A stretch of DNA of 64,000 nt from Mycobacterium sp. Lineage in GTDB: Bacteria > Actinomycetota > Actinomycetes > Mycobacteriales > Mycobacteriaceae. The stretch lies in NCBI GenBank assembly GCA_020438865.1, contig JAGQTU010000002.1, forward strand, positions 62,001-126,000, given 5' to 3'. Both the position numbers and the translations under genes were made by a program. Below are positions 52,795 through 61,988 of the stretch, piece after piece (within the stretch, counting starts at the first letter, position 1; every line of letters starts with the position of its first letter). Under the pieces are notes generated by a model, which was given only the letters and a program-made list of their open reading frames with translations, ran no database searches and was not told the origin of the DNA.

Positions 52795-53847
52795 TCATTC
52801 GGTGGCTTCGCGGATGTACTCGCCGATCTGGCGTAGCGAGCGGGTCGCCTCCGGGATGAGCGGGGCCGCCATCTGGAAGTCGTGGATCTGGCCGGGCCAC
52901 ACCCGGACCTCGGTGGGCACGCCCGCCGCCGCCAGCCGGCGGGCCGCGAGCCGGGCATCGTGCAGCAGCACCTCGGAGCCCGAGACGTGGATCAGCGTGC
53001 GCGGCAGGCCGGGCTCGATGTGGTCGAGCGGTTCGTAGACCCCCTCGGGTTCGCCGTCGACGACGTTCTTGGCGGCCGCGCGGGCGACGAGCGCCACCAG
53101 CGCGTCGAATGCTCTGGCCGAGAACAAGGCGTCGCTGTGGATGTTCGGGTGGGACAGCTTGGGCTGATGATCGAGTTGCAGCAGCGGCGAGATGGCGACC
53201 AGCGCCGCGGGCTCCTCGCCCTCGGCCTGCAGCCGCTGGGCCAGCGCGAGCGCCAGGTAGCCGCCTGCGGAGTCGCCGGCCAGCACGATCTGGTCCGGTT
53301 CGTAGCCGCGCAGCCGCAGCCAGCGGTAGCCGTCGTAGCAGTCGTCGATCGCCTTGCCGATGGTGTGCTTGGGGATCAGCCGGTAGTCGACCACCAACAC
53401 CGGCGAGTCGGCGAACTTCGACAGCGCGACCGAGATCCGGCTGTGCGAGTTCACGCCGCAGGTCAGGAACGCGCCACCGTGCATGTAGAGGATGACGCGG
53501 CGCTTGCCGTCGGCGGGCAGCACCCCGGGCGCGCGGACCAGCTGCGCCGACGCATTCGGCAGCCCGACGGTGGCACGGACGGTGCCGGGAGACGGCAACA
53601 ACGCCCGTGCGACAAAGTCGACGAGACCGAACGGCCAGGGCAGGTGCGGCACGTGGCTCAGGACGGACAGCACGGGCCGGAAGGACAGGCGCAACGAGAG
53701 CGACGTGAGCCGGGCCTGGATGCTGGGCCCGCTCTCGACCACCTCGACGGGCGCACCGTCGCTGACCGGATAGCGGCGGGCGCGGTACCCGCCGACCGGA
53801 TGAACACGATGGGCGGCCGGGGCCGGAACCTTGATGGATGCGGTCAT
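52795..53847 (-). CDS. lipU: HSL-family esterase/lipase LipU
   Basis: 350 aa. Hormone-sensitive-lipase-type alpha/beta hydrolase: oxyanion motif YMHGGAFL (HGG 123-125), nucleophile GDSAGG with Ser193, acid in SGSEVLLHD region and His in PGQIHDFQM. The first ~90 residues form the cap. Mycobacterial LipU (Rv1076) hydrolyses short-chain esters. GGGAG lies 8 nt before ATG 53847; a GTG three codons upstream is less likely. Same strand as cbs, possibly co-transcribed with it. Confidence 0.91.
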   Translation of the reverse strand: MTASIKVPAPAAHRVHPVGGYRARRYPVSDGAPVEVVESGPSIQARLTSLSLRLSFRPVLSVLSHVPHLPWPFGLVDFVARALLPSPGTVRATVGLPNASAQLVRAPGVLPADGKRRVILYMHGGAFLTCGVNSHSRISVALSKFADSPVLVVDYRLIPKHTIGKAIDDCYDGYRWLRLRGYEPDQIVLAGDSAGGYLALALAQRLQAEGEEPAALVAISPLLQLDHQPKLSHPNIHSDALFSARAFDALVALVARAAAKNVVDGEPEGVYEPLDHIEPGLPRTLIHVSGSEVLLHDARLAARRLAAAGVPTEVRVWPGQIHDFQMAAPLIPEATRSLRQIGEYIREATE

Positions 53848-54039
53848 CGTCAACACTCCCTACGCCGTTGTAGCGTCGTGTCTCCCGCAGTTGCAGCGAA
53901 CCCCGGGAAACTCAGCTTGACAGCTGCCTTGCATACAACAACTAACGATCTGTTTTCTTGCCGCAAGTGATACCTGTCCGTAATCCGGCGGCCATCGTGG
54001 CGACGGCGTTCCCTTTGTTTGCGTACCTAAACTGAACCC
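53848..54039. other. lipU/GDSL-esterase intergenic region
   Basis: 192 bp between divergent genes. It contains an AT-rich island (about 53928-53975) with no clear consensus site and, at the right end, the leaderless -10 of the 54040 gene. The lipU promoter is not placed. Confidence 0.4.
54028..54033 (+). promoter_or_regulatory. -10 element (TAAACT), leaderless start of the 54040 gene
   Basis: TAAACT, 6 nt, GTG 54040: exact leaderless spacing, and it fixes the GTG as start. Confidence 0.65.
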
Positions 54040-55005
54040 GTGGCCATACGCGCTCCGCGTGGTTCGGCAACGGTGCTGACGGTGGCGGGGGTGATCGCAT
54101 CCACCGGCACCGCCGTGGTGGGTGCCCGCAACCTGCTCAACATCCAGGCCGAGCGGGCCCGCAGCGTGATCCCGAAGTCCTGGGACACCCCGCCGCGGGC
54201 CGACGGCGTCTACGCCCCGGGCGGCGGGCCGGTGCGCCGCTGGGACCGCAACACCCCGTTCGACCTGCACCTGATGGTGTTCGGCGACTCCACCGCCACC
54301 GGCTACGGCTGCCGCGACGCCGACGAGGTGCCCGGGGTGCTGATCGCCCGCGGGCTGGCCGAGGAGTCCGGCAAGCTGATCCGGCTGTCGACCAAGGCGA
54401 TCGTCGGCGCCACCTCCAAGGGGCTGTCCGGGCAGGTCGACGCCATGTTCGTGGCGGGTCCCCCGCCGGATGCCGCGGTCATCATGATCGGGGCCAACGA
54501 CATCACTGCGCTCAACGGCATCGGGGCCTCGGCCCACCGCCTGGGCGCGGCGGTCCAGCGCCTGCGCGCCAGCGGCGCCGTCGTGGTCGTCGGCACCTGT
54601 CCGGACTTCGGCGTCATCACCGCCATCCCCCAGCCCCTGCGCTGGACCGCCCGGTCGCGCGGACTGCACCTGGCCCGCGCGCAGGCCACCGCGGTGCGCG
54701 CGGCCGGCGGCATCCCGGTGCCGCTCGCCGACCTGCTGACCCCGAACTTCCTGCAGGCCCCGGAACTGATGTTCTCCGAGGACCGATATCACCCGTCGGC
54801 GGCCGGATATGCGTTGGCGGCCAACCAGTTGCTGCCCGCGCTGTGCCATGCCCTCGGGGAGTGGACGGGTGCGACGGTGCCCGACCTGCCCTGGGCAGCC
54901 CGGTCCGAAGATCGGTCGCTGGCCGCCCGGTTGCGGCCGGTGACCCGGCTGCTGCGCCGCCGGACCACCGGGGTGCCCGCTCCGATCGTGGTGACGGCCA
55001 GCTAG
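54040..55005 (+). CDS. SGNH/GDSL esterase (Rv1075c-like)
   Basis: 321 aa. N-terminal hydrophobic segment (about 10-30, TVLTVAGVIASTGTAVVG) for anchoring or export. SGNH blocks: FGDSTATGYG with Ser84, Gly block (KAIVGATSKGLS), GANDI with Asn, and SEDRYHPSAAGYA with catalytic His two residues after Asp-Arg-Tyr. GDSL esterases cleave short acyl esters; Rv1075c is reported as a cell-associated esterase. Upstream of fadA3 by 38 nt, same strand, so possibly co-transcribed with it. Confidence 0.9.
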   Translation: MAIRAPRGSATVLTVAGVIASTGTAVVGARNLLNIQAERARSVIPKSWDTPPRADGVYAPGGGPVRRWDRNTPFDLHLMVFGDSTATGYGCRDADEVPGVLIARGLAEESGKLIRLSTKAIVGATSKGLSGQVDAMFVAGPPPDAAVIMIGANDITALNGIGASAHRLGAAVQRLRASGAVVVVGTCPDFGVITAIPQPLRWTARSRGLHLARAQATAVRAAGGIPVPLADLLTPNFLQAPELMFSEDRYHPSAAGYALAANQLLPALCHALGEWTGATVPDLPWAARSEDRSLAARLRPVTRLLRRRTTGVPAPIVVTAS

Positions 55006-55043
55006 GTTCGATACCAGCTTGTCGCCGCGAACCAGGAGTCGTC

Positions 55044-56261
55044 ATGCCCGAAGCCGTCATCGTTTCCACCGCCCGCTCTCCGATCGGCCGGGCCATGAAG
55101 GGGTCGCTGGTCGACATCCGACCCGACGACCTGGCCGCCCAGATGGTGCGCGCCGCGCTGGACAAGGTGCCCGCGCTGGACCCGCGCCAGATCGACGACC
55201 TGATCATGGGGTGCGGACAGCCCGCCGGTGAGTCCGGCTTCAACATCGGCCGGGTGGTCGCCGTCCAACTGGGCTACGACTTCCTACCGGGCACCACGGT
55301 GAACCGGTACTGCTCGTCGTCGCTGCAGACCACCCGGATGGCGTTCCACGCGATCAAGGCCGGTGAGGGCGACGCGTTCATCTCGGCGGGGGTGGAGACC
55401 GTGTCGCGGTTCGTCAAGGGCAACGCCGACGCCTGGCCCGACACCAAGAACCCGCTGTTCAACGAGGCCCGCGAGCGCGCCGACGCCGCGGCCGGGGGTG
55501 CCACCGAGTGGCACGACCCGCGCGAGGACGGTCAACTGCCCGACGTGTACATCGCGATGGGCGAGACCGCCGAGAACGTCGCCCTGTACACCGGGATCAG
55601 CCGCGAGGACCAGGACCACTGGGGTGTGCGCAGCCAGAACCGCGCCGAGGAGGCGATCAAGAGCGGCTTCTTCGAGCGCGAGATCTCCCCGGTGACGCTG
55701 CCGGACGGCACCGTCGTCAGCACCGACGACGGCCCGCGCGCCGGCACCACCTACGAGAAGATCAGCCAGCTCAAGCCGGTGTTCCGGCCCAACGGCACGG
55801 TCACCGCGGGCAACGCCTGCCCGCTGAACGACGGCGCGGCCGCGGTGGTGATCATGTCCGACACCAAGGCCAAGGAACTCGGGCTGACCCCGCTGGCGCG
55901 CATTGTGTCCACCGGGGTGTCGGGGCTGTCGCCGGAGATCATGGGCCTGGGCCCGATCGAGGCGGTGAAGAAGGCGCTGGGCAGCGCGAAGATGTCGATC
56001 TCCGACATCGACCTCTACGAGATCAACGAGGCGTTCGCGGTCCAGGTGCTCGGCTCGGCCCGGGCGCTGGGAATGGACGAGGACAAGCTCAACGTCTCCG
56101 GCGGCGCGATCGCCCTGGGCCACCCGTTCGGGATGACCGGCGCCCGGATCACCGCCACGCTGCTGAACAACCTGCAGACCCATGACAAGACGTTCGGCAT
56201 CGAGACGATGTGCGTCGGCGGCGGCCAGGGCATGGCCATGGTGGTCGAGCGGCTGTCGTGA
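55044..56261 (+). CDS. fadA3: Acetyl-CoA acyltransferase (thiolase) FadA3
   Basis: 405 aa. Thiolase with catalytic Cys90 (VNRYCSSSLQT), His in NEAFAVQ/ALGHPFGMTGAR, and the second Cys in TMCVGGGQGMA. Cleaves 3-ketoacyl-CoA in beta-oxidation or condenses two acyl-CoA. CAGGAG lies 6 nt before ATG 55044. The downstream terminator at 56335-56375 is shared with the convergent Bax-inhibitor-like gene. Confidence 0.94.
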   Translation: MPEAVIVSTARSPIGRAMKGSLVDIRPDDLAAQMVRAALDKVPALDPRQIDDLIMGCGQPAGESGFNIGRVVAVQLGYDFLPGTTVNRYCSSSLQTTRMAFHAIKAGEGDAFISAGVETVSRFVKGNADAWPDTKNPLFNEARERADAAAGGATEWHDPREDGQLPDVYIAMGETAENVALYTGISREDQDHWGVRSQNRAEEAIKSGFFEREISPVTLPDGTVVSTDDGPRAGTTYEKISQLKPVFRPNGTVTAGNACPLNDGAAAVVIMSDTKAKELGLTPLARIVSTGVSGLSPEIMGLGPIEAVKKALGSAKMSISDIDLYEINEAFAVQVLGSARALGMDEDKLNVSGGAIALGHPFGMTGARITATLLNNLQTHDKTFGIETMCVGGGQGMAMVVERLS

Positions 56262-56273
56262 GTTTCACCCGTT

Positions 56274-56328
56274 GAGTCAGAACTCTGGCACAGGAAGTGC
56301 GAGAGAGCCCCTGCATGGTGTCTGACTC
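56274..56328 (+). other. Nested inverted repeats after fadA3
   Basis: GAGTCAGA (56274-56281) and TCTGACTC (56321-56328) are perfect 8-bp complements, enclosing a CTCTgGCAC / GTGCgAGAG hairpin with loop AGGAA. Together with the terminator that follows, it could be a 3'-UTR structure or small RNA. No ORF. Confidence 0.4.
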
Positions 56329-56334
56329 GATGCA

Positions 56335-56375
56335 GACGACAAAGCCCCGGCCGCGATGGCCGGGGCTTTGTCGTC
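56335..56375. terminator. Bidirectional terminator, fadA3 / Bax inhibitor-like gene
   Basis: A perfect 18-bp stem (GACGACAAAGCCCCGGCC and complement) around a 5-nt loop. AAAG/CTTT within the stem gives short A and T runs on both sides. It lies between convergent genes, 10 nt from the stop of the 56386 gene. Confidence 0.9.
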
Positions 56376-56385
56376 GTAGGGACAG

Positions 56386-57222
56386 CTAGCGCTGCTGGAA
56401 GTAACTCAGCAGCCGCAGGATCTCCAGGTACAGCCAGACCAGCGTCACGGTCAGGCCGAGGGCGACACCCCAGGCGGCCTTCTCCGGGGCGCCGGCACGG
56501 ATCATCTGGTCGGCGGCGTCGAAGTCGAGCAGGAAGCTGAACGCCGCCAGGCCGATGCAGACCAGCGAGAACACGATCGCCAACGGGCCGCCGTTGCGCA
56601 GCGGGCCGCCGTCGTGCGAGCCGAAGATCGAGATCACCAGGTTGCCGAGCATCAGCACCAGCACGCCGATCATGCCCGCGACCAGCATGCGGGTGAACTT
56701 CGGGGTGACGCGGATGGCGCCGGTCTTGTAGACGATCAGCATACCGGCGAACACGCCGACGGTGCCGAGGATGGCCTGGCCGATCAGCGCCCCGGCGTTG
56801 GCGCCGGAGACGGTGAAGTTGGCGATGACGAAGGACACCGCACCGAGGAACAGGCCCTCAAGTGCGGCATAGCTCAGCACGATCGCGGGGTTGTCCTGCT
56901 TGCGGCCGAAGGTCGCGATCAGCACCAGGGCCAACCCGCCGAGCGCCCCCACCAGGGTGAACGGCATGGCCAGCGCGATGTTGGCCGACACCAGGAAGTA
57001 GGAGACGACGGCCACCGCGGACAGCAGGGCCAGGGTGATGCCGGTCTTGGTGACGACATCGTCGATCGTCATCGGCCGCGAGACACCGGTCTGCGGCGGG
57101 TAGCCGTAGGCCTCGGTCTGGTAGGCCACCTGCTGGGCGCCGGCTACGCCGGAACCGAATTGCGCGTATCCGCCCTGCTGCTTGGGCAGCGAGCGAAACA
57201 CGGGGTTGCTGGTCTCCCGCAC
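56386..57222 (-). CDS. Bax inhibitor-1/YccA family membrane protein
   Basis: 278 aa. A soluble Tyr/Gln/Pro-rich N-terminus (about 1-50) then seven transmembrane helices (for example ALLSAVAVVSYFLVS, LALVLIATFGRKQDNPAIVLSYAALEGLFLGAVSF with the family's YAxxEGLxLG motif, and a C-terminal LTVTLVWLYLEILRLL). BI-1 proteins can form pH-sensitive calcium leaks; function in mycobacteria unknown. GTG 57222 with GAGAGGA 8 nt upstream. Matches the conserved gene between fadA3 and echA9 (Rv1072 position). Confidence 0.9.
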   Translation of the reverse strand: MRETSNPVFRSLPKQQGGYAQFGSGVAGAQQVAYQTEAYGYPPQTGVSRPMTIDDVVTKTGITLALLSAVAVVSYFLVSANIALAMPFTLVGALGGLALVLIATFGRKQDNPAIVLSYAALEGLFLGAVSFVIANFTVSGANAGALIGQAILGTVGVFAGMLIVYKTGAIRVTPKFTRMLVAGMIGVLVLMLGNLVISIFGSHDGGPLRNGGPLAIVFSLVCIGLAAFSFLLDFDAADQMIRAGAPEKAAWGVALGLTVTLVWLYLEILRLLSYFQQR

Positions 57223-57435
57223 CGTCAGATCCTCTCGGAGAAATGTCGAGTGAACACACCGTCAACGTTCGAACGCCCGGACCGGTTCCCACGAAATCCA
57301 CAAACTTTCCGTCGAACCCGGCCCGCACCGTCCCGCCAGACCCTACCCGCGGCGGGTGGCCGGTGGGCCGGGATGCCGTCGGTGCTGGTAAAACTAGGAC
57401 GTCCAAGTTTTCACGCGACGGAGGACCGACTCCCT

Positions 57436-58485
57436 GTGACAGCGCAATCCGACGAAATCCTGACCCGGGTCCGCGGCGGTGTCGGCCTGGTCACGCTGAA
57501 CCGGCCGAAGGCGATCAACTCGCTGACCCACCACATGGTCACCGTGCTCGACCAGGTGCTTACCTCGTGGGCCGAGGACGCCGCCATCACCGCCGTCGTA
57601 CTCGACGGAGCCGGCGAGCGCGGGCTGTGCGCCGGCGGTGACGTCGTGGCCGTCTACGAGAGTGCCAAGGCAGGGGGCGAGGACGTCCGTCGCTTCTGGT
57701 GGGACGAATACCGGCTCAACGCGAAGATCGGCCGCTACCCCAAGCCCTACGTGGCGATCATGGACGGCATCGTCATGGGTGGCGGTGTAGGCGTCTCGGC
57801 ACACGCCAACGTGCGCGTCGTCACCGACCGCTCCAAGATCGGGATGCCCGAGGTGGGCATCGGCCTGATCCCAGACGTCGGCGGCACCTACATCCTGTCC
57901 CGGGCGCCGGGCCTCCTGGGTCTGCACGCCGCGCTGAGCGGAGCGCCGTTCAGCGGCGCGGACGCCATCGCCCTGGGCTTCGCCGACCACTACGTGCCGC
58001 ACGAGAAGCTCGAGGCGTTCACAGCGGCCGTCGTCGGCGAGGGCGCCGAGGCCGCCATCGAGGCGTTCGCGATCGAGCCGCCGCCGAGTCAGCTTCTGGC
58101 CCAACAACACTGGATCGACGAGTGCTACGGTGCAGAAACCCTCGCCGGGATCGTCGCCGCGCTGCGTGGCCACGAGGACGCCGATGCCCACGAAGCAGCC
58201 GATCTGATCGACGGCCGCTCGCCCATTGCGGCGTCGGTCGCACTGGAGGCCATCAGACGCGCCGCGCACCTGTCGACCCTGGAAGACGTCCTGGTGCAGG
58301 AGTACCGGGTGTCGTGCGCGGCGAGCCGCTCCCACGACCTGGTCGAGGGCATCCGCGCCCAGATCATCGACAAGGACCGCGACCCGAAATGGTCCCCGGC
58401 GTCGCTCGCAGCGGTGACCGAGGAGGATGTGCTGAGCTACTTCGCACCGGCCGATCCGGACCTGACCTTCGAGGAGGACAAGTGA
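57436..58485 (+). CDS. echA9: Enoyl-CoA hydratase/3-hydroxyisobutyryl-CoA hydrolase-like (EchA9)
   Basis: 349 aa, longer than ordinary crotonases, and with the HIBCH-type signature: [19 protein letters not shown] (oxyanion hole), [32 protein letters not shown] with the catalytic Glu, and a C-terminal [16 protein letters not shown]. This subgroup hydrolyses 3-hydroxyisobutyryl-CoA in valine catabolism; annotation as EchA9 follows gene order. GTG 57436 is my choice ([18 protein letters not shown]); the ribosome site is weak, and the frame stays open upstream. Overlaps echA8 by GTGA. Confidence 0.9.
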   Translation: MTAQSDEILTRVRGGVGLVTLNRPKAINSLTHHMVTVLDQVLTSWAEDAAITAVVLDGAGERGLCAGGDVVAVYESAKAGGEDVRRFWWDEYRLNAKIGRYPKPYVAIMDGIVMGGGVGVSAHANVRVVTDRSKIGMPEVGIGLIPDVGGTYILSRAPGLLGLHAALSGAPFSGADAIALGFADHYVPHEKLEAFTAAVVGEGAEAAIEAFAIEPPPSQLLAQQHWIDECYGAETLAGIVAALRGHEDADAHEAADLIDGRSPIAASVALEAIRRAAHLSTLEDVLVQEYRVSCAASRSHDLVEGIRAQIIDKDRDPKWSPASLAAVTEEDVLSYFAPADPDLTFEEDK

Positions 58486-59255
58486 GTTTCGAGACCATCC
58501 TGGTCGACCGCGAGGACCGGGTCGGCATCATCACCCTGAACCGGCCGCAGGCGCTCAACGCGCTCAACTCGCAGGTGATGGTCGAAGTCACCACGGCGGC
58601 AGCCGAATTCGACGCGGATCCCGGGATCGGCGCGATCGTCATCACCGGCAACGCCAAGGCGTTCGCCGCCGGTGCCGACATCAAGGAGATGGCGACGCTG
58701 TCGTTCTCCGAGGTGTTCGACGCCGACTTCTTCGCCGCCTGGGGCAAGCTCGCGGCGGTGCGCACCCCGACCATCGCGGCGGTCGCCGGCTACGCCCTGG
58801 GCGGTGGCTGCGAACTGGCGATGATGTGCGACCTGATCATCGCCGCCGACACCGCGAAGTTCGGCCAGCCGGAGATCAAGCTCGGCGTGCTGCCCGGCAT
58901 GGGCGGTTCGCAGCGGCTCACCCGCGCGATCGGCAAGGCCAAGGCCATGGATCTCATCCTGACCGGCCGCAACATCGATGCCGCGGAGGCCGAACGCAGC
59001 GGGCTGGTCTCCCGGGTGGTCCCGGCCGACGATCTGCTCACCGAGGCCAAGGCGGTGGCGACGACGATCTCGCGGATGTCGCGGTCGGCGGCCCGGATGG
59101 CCAAGGAGGCGGTCAACCGCGCCTTCGAGTCCACGCTGACCGAGGGTCTGCTCTACGAACGCAGACTGTTTCACTCCTCGTTCGCCACCGACGACCAGAG
59201 CGAGGGCATGGCCGCCTTCACCGAGAAGCGCCCTGCCAACTTCACCCACCGCTAA
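58482..59255 (+). CDS. echA8: Enoyl-CoA hydratase EchA8
   Basis: 257 aa crotonase. Two catalytic glutamates: [15 protein letters not shown] (first Glu) and [20 protein letters not shown] (second Glu); oxyanion [15 protein letters not shown]. Hydrates trans-2-enoyl-CoA in beta-oxidation. GTG 58482 overlaps the echA9 stop as GTGA, so both are translated as one unit. The stop codon TAA is part of the -10 (TAATCT) of the following gene. Confidence 0.95.
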   Translation: MSFETILVDREDRVGIITLNRPQALNALNSQVMVEVTTAAAEFDADPGIGAIVITGNAKAFAAGADIKEMATLSFSEVFDADFFAAWGKLAAVRTPTIAAVAGYALGGGCELAMMCDLIIAADTAKFGQPEIKLGVLPGMGGSQRLTRAIGKAKAMDLILTGRNIDAAEAERSGLVSRVVPADDLLTEAKAVATTISRMSRSAARMAKEAVNRAFESTLTEGLLYERRLFHSSFATDDQSEGMAAFTEKRPANFTHR

Positions 59256-59258
59256 TCT
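59253..59258 (+). promoter_or_regulatory. -10 element (TAATCT), leaderless start of the 59265 gene
   Basis: TAATCT begins with the echA8 stop codon; 6 nt later comes GTG 59265. Confidence 0.65.
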
Positions 59259-59264
59259 GCTTGG

Positions 59265-60977
59265 GTGACCGAAGCCGAGGCCGCCCAGACCCTTGAAAGC
59301 CAGGCCACCGAGGAGCCGACCCCCACCGCGCCGACGGAGCCGAAGCCCGACTGGTGGCAACGCCGCTACACCTTCACCGGTACCGCGGTCGGCATGGTCT
59401 TCCTGTGGCTGTCACTCACGCCGTCGCTGCTGCCGCGCGGCCCGCTGTTCCAGGGGCTGGTCAGCGGCGCCGCCGGCGCGATCGGCTACGCGCTCGGCGT
59501 GTTCGCCGTGTGGCTGGTGCGATTCATGCTGTCCCGCCCGTCCAGCCCGCCGGCAACGCGCACCGCGTGGGCGGTGCTCGTCGTCGCGGCCGCCATCGGC
59601 CTGGTGTTCTCGATCTACTTCTTCCACGTCTGGCAGGACCAGGTGCGCGACCTGATGGGCGTGCCGCGGCTCAAGTGGTTCAACTACCCGCAGGCCGCGA
59701 TCATCGGCGTCGTGGTGCTGTTCGCATTCGTCGAGATCGGACAGCTGATCGGCAGGCTGATCAGGTTCCTGGTCCGCCAGCTCAATCGGGTTGCCCCGCC
59801 ACGGGTTTCGTTCGTCGTCGTGGTCGCCGTCGTGCTCGGGCTGAGCATCGCACTGCTCAACGGCGTGGTGATCAAGGGCACGATGAGCTTCCTCAACAAG
59901 TCCTTCGCCGCGGTCAACGACGAGATGGACCCCAACAACCCGGCCCCGACCACCCCGCTGCGCTCCGGCGGCCCGGGCTCGCTGGTCAGCTGGAACACCC
60001 TGGGCAACCAGGGCCGCATCTTCGTGGCCGGCGGACCGAAGGTCGAGCAGCTGACCAAGTTCAACGGCGCCCCGGCCGTCGAGCCGATCCGCGCCTACGC
60101 GGGCAAGAACTCCGCCCCCGACATCCGGGCCACCGCCGAACTGGCCGCGCGCGAACTGGAACGCGCGGGCGGGCTCAAGCGCAAGGTCATCGCGGTCGCG
60201 ACGACGACGGGCACCGGCTGGATCAACGAGGCCGAGGCCTCGGCGCTGGAGTACATGTTCAACGGCGACTCGGCCATCGTGTCCATGCAGTACTCGTTCC
60301 TGCCCAGTTGGCTGTCGTTCCTGGTGGACAAGGAGAACGCCCGCCAGGCCGGCCAGGCGCTCTTCGAGGCGGTCGACGAGCGGGTGCGGGCGCTGCCGGA
60401 GGGGCAACGCCCGAAGGTCGTGGTCTTCGGTGAGAGCCTCGGTTCGTTCGGCGGCGAAGCGCCGTTCCTGAGCCCGAACAACATCATCGCCCGCACCAAC
60501 GGGGCGCTGTTCTCCGGTCCGACGTTCAACAACACGATGTGGGACGACATGACGGTCAACCGCGACGAGGGCTCGCCGATGTGGTTGCCGATCTTCGACG
60601 ACGGCGCCAACATCCGGTTCGCCGCCCGCCCGGAGAACCTCGGCCGCCCGGAACAGCCGTGGGGCAATCCGCGGATCGTCTACCTGCAGCACGCCTCCGA
60701 CCCGATCACCTGGTGGAACCCCGATCTGCTGTTCGCCGAGCCGGACTGGCTGCGCGAGCCGCGCGGATACGACGTGTCGCCGGACATGAACTGGATCCCG
60801 GTGGTGACGTTCCTGCAGGTCTCGGCGGACATGGCGGTCGCCATCGACGTGCCGGACGGCCACGGCCACCGCTACGTGCGTGACGTCGTCAACGCGTGGG
60901 CGGCGGTGCTACAGCCGCCCGGGTGGACGGCCGACAAGACCGAGAAGCTCCGCGGGATCGTCCAGGCCCCGGAGTAG
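59265..60977 (+). CDS. Membrane-bound alpha/beta hydrolase (Rv1069c-like)
   Basis: 570 aa. Acidic/Pro N-terminus, then four to five transmembrane helices (about 38-215: FTGTAVGMVFLWLSLTPSLLP, GLVSGAAGAIGYALGVFAVWLV, AWAVLVVAAAIGLVFSIYFF, VVVAVVLGLSIALLNG). The C-terminal hydrolase domain (about 250-570) has nucleophile elbow FGESLGSFGG and a late DGHGHRYVRD that can supply the His. Family role unknown; lipid or ester hydrolysis at the inner membrane is inferred. Stop directly abuts that of the rhodanese gene, without the PE_PGRS genes found here in M. tuberculosis. Confidence 0.87.
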   Translation: MTEAEAAQTLESQATEEPTPTAPTEPKPDWWQRRYTFTGTAVGMVFLWLSLTPSLLPRGPLFQGLVSGAAGAIGYALGVFAVWLVRFMLSRPSSPPATRTAWAVLVVAAAIGLVFSIYFFHVWQDQVRDLMGVPRLKWFNYPQAAIIGVVVLFAFVEIGQLIGRLIRFLVRQLNRVAPPRVSFVVVVAVVLGLSIALLNGVVIKGTMSFLNKSFAAVNDEMDPNNPAPTTPLRSGGPGSLVSWNTLGNQGRIFVAGGPKVEQLTKFNGAPAVEPIRAYAGKNSAPDIRATAELAARELERAGGLKRKVIAVATTTGTGWINEAEASALEYMFNGDSAIVSMQYSFLPSWLSFLVDKENARQAGQALFEAVDERVRALPEGQRPKVVVFGESLGSFGGEAPFLSPNNIIARTNGALFSGPTFNNTMWDDMTVNRDEGSPMWLPIFDDGANIRFAARPENLGRPEQPWGNPRIVYLQHASDPITWWNPDLLFAEPDWLREPRGYDVSPDMNWIPVVTFLQVSADMAVAIDVPDGHGHRYVRDVVNAWAAVLQPPGWTADKTEKLRGIVQAPE

Positions 60978-61364
60978 TCAGGCCAGTTCGGCCAGCACCC
61001 CGGCGTCCGACAGCGCCTGATAGCCCCCAATGACGTCGGTTGCCCGATGCAGCCCGAGGTCCACCAGCGCGGCGGCGGCCAGGCTCGAGGTGTAGCCCTG
61101 CGAGCACAGCAGCACCCACTCGACGTCGTCGTCCACCGCCTGCGGCAGCCGCGCGTCGCTGGTCGGGTCGCAGCGCCACTCCAGCACGTTGCGTTCGATC
61201 ACCAGGGCGGCGGGCACCTCTCCCTCGGCCGCGCGCTGAGCCGCCGGGCGGATGTCGACCAGGATGGCGCCGCGGCTCAGCGCGGCGGGCACCTGGCCGG
61301 CCGGCAGCCGCTGCAACCGGGCCCGGGCGTCCGCCAATGCGCGGTCGATGCGACTCTGCGTCAT
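60978..61364 (-). CDS. Rhodanese-like sulfurtransferase (Rv1066-like)
   Basis: 128 aa, a single rhodanese domain. GAILVDIRPAAQRAAEGEVPAALVIERNVLEWR is the first half; the active-site loop is CSQGYTS with Cys87, and GLHRATDVIGGYQAL closes the fold. Transfers sulfane sulfur to thiophilic acceptors. ATG 61364 overlaps the cysteine dioxygenase stop by 4 nt (ATGA). Pairing with cysteine dioxygenase suggests cysteine/sulfide catabolism, with the rhodanese handling persulfide. Confidence 0.9.
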   Translation of the reverse strand: MTQSRIDRALADARARLQRLPAGQVPAALSRGAILVDIRPAAQRAAEGEVPAALVIERNVLEWRCDPTSDARLPQAVDDDVEWVLLCSQGYTSSLAAAALVDLGLHRATDVIGGYQALSDAGVLAELA

Positions 61365-61873
61365 TGGCCCTCCGGTTCGTCGGTGAGTTCGGTACGCGTT
61401 CGGCGCAGCGTGCCGCGCTCGCCGACCTCGTAGTACGACATCGCCGTCAGCGGCGGCGAATAGGCGTGCACGCTGAGCGTGGTCCCGGCGTGCGCGCCGA
61501 CAACGTCGTGCACCCAGCCGAGCGGAAAGCCCGCCTGGTCGCCGGAATCGAGTAGGCGGCGGCGCAATCGCAAACCGTCCCAACGGTATTCGTGCAGCGA
61601 GCCGGACAGCACCGTCAGCGCGCCCAGCGAGCCGCTGTGGTCGTGCAGTTCGGTGGTGTGGCCGGGCACCCAGCTGATCAGCCAGACGTCGAGTTCGAAG
61701 TCGGCGTGCAGGCGGGTGAACCAGCGCCGGTCGGTCGGCACGCCACCCCTCGGCAGCAGGTGGTCGAACCCACCGCGCAGCACCTCGTCGGCGAACCGGT
61801 CGGTGGTGTGCAGCAGGTCGGGCAGGCGCAGCCGGGTGGGCGCCGATACGGACGGAAACGACATGGTCGACAT
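61361..61873 (-). CDS. Cysteine dioxygenase (Rv1065-like)
   Basis: 170 aa cupin. Iron ligands His77 and His79 (TELHDHSGS) and His122 (WVHDV) form the three-His site typical of thiol dioxygenases. Oxidises cysteine to cysteine sulfinate; a related thiol substrate is possible. GGAG lies 10 nt before ATG 61873; an internal ATG three codons on is possible. Co-transcribed with the rhodanese gene. A Cys-Cys leader peptide upstream suggests control by cysteine-tRNA supply. Divergent from lpqV. Confidence 0.88.
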   Translation of the reverse strand: MSTMSFPSVSAPTRLRLPDLLHTTDRFADEVLRGGFDHLLPRGGVPTDRRWFTRLHADFELDVWLISWVPGHTTELHDHSGSLGALTVLSGSLHEYRWDGLRLRRRLLDSGDQAGFPLGWVHDVVGAHAGTTLSVHAYSPPLTAMSYYEVGERGTLRRTRTELTDEPEGQ

Positions 61874-61917
61874 GGGTGGAGAACTCCGGGGAGAAGAGGG
61901 GACGGATCGGGGGTCGC

Positions 61918-61938
61918 TTACGCGCGACAACACTCCAC
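61918..61938 (-). promoter_or_regulatory. Cys-Cys leader peptide (uORF) before cysteine dioxygenase
   Basis: GTG at 61938 opens a six-codon frame, V/M-E-C-C-R-A-stop, 45 nt before the cysteine dioxygenase ATG. An in-frame GTG at 61959 would extend it to 13 codons. Cys-rich upstream ORFs that attenuate cysteine-related operons are known in mycobacteria; here the regulated enzyme consumes cysteine. Ribosome site is weak, so this is a candidate. Confidence 0.5.
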
Positions 61939-61975
61939 GGACCCGGTGCCCTCCAACACGGCCGCCAGTGTTGCA

Positions 61976-61981
61976 TAGATT
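61976..61981 (+). promoter_or_regulatory. -10 element (TAGATT), leaderless lpqV
   Basis: TAGATT, 7 nt, ATG 61989. Confidence 0.65.
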
Positions 61982-61988
61982 GGGCGTC

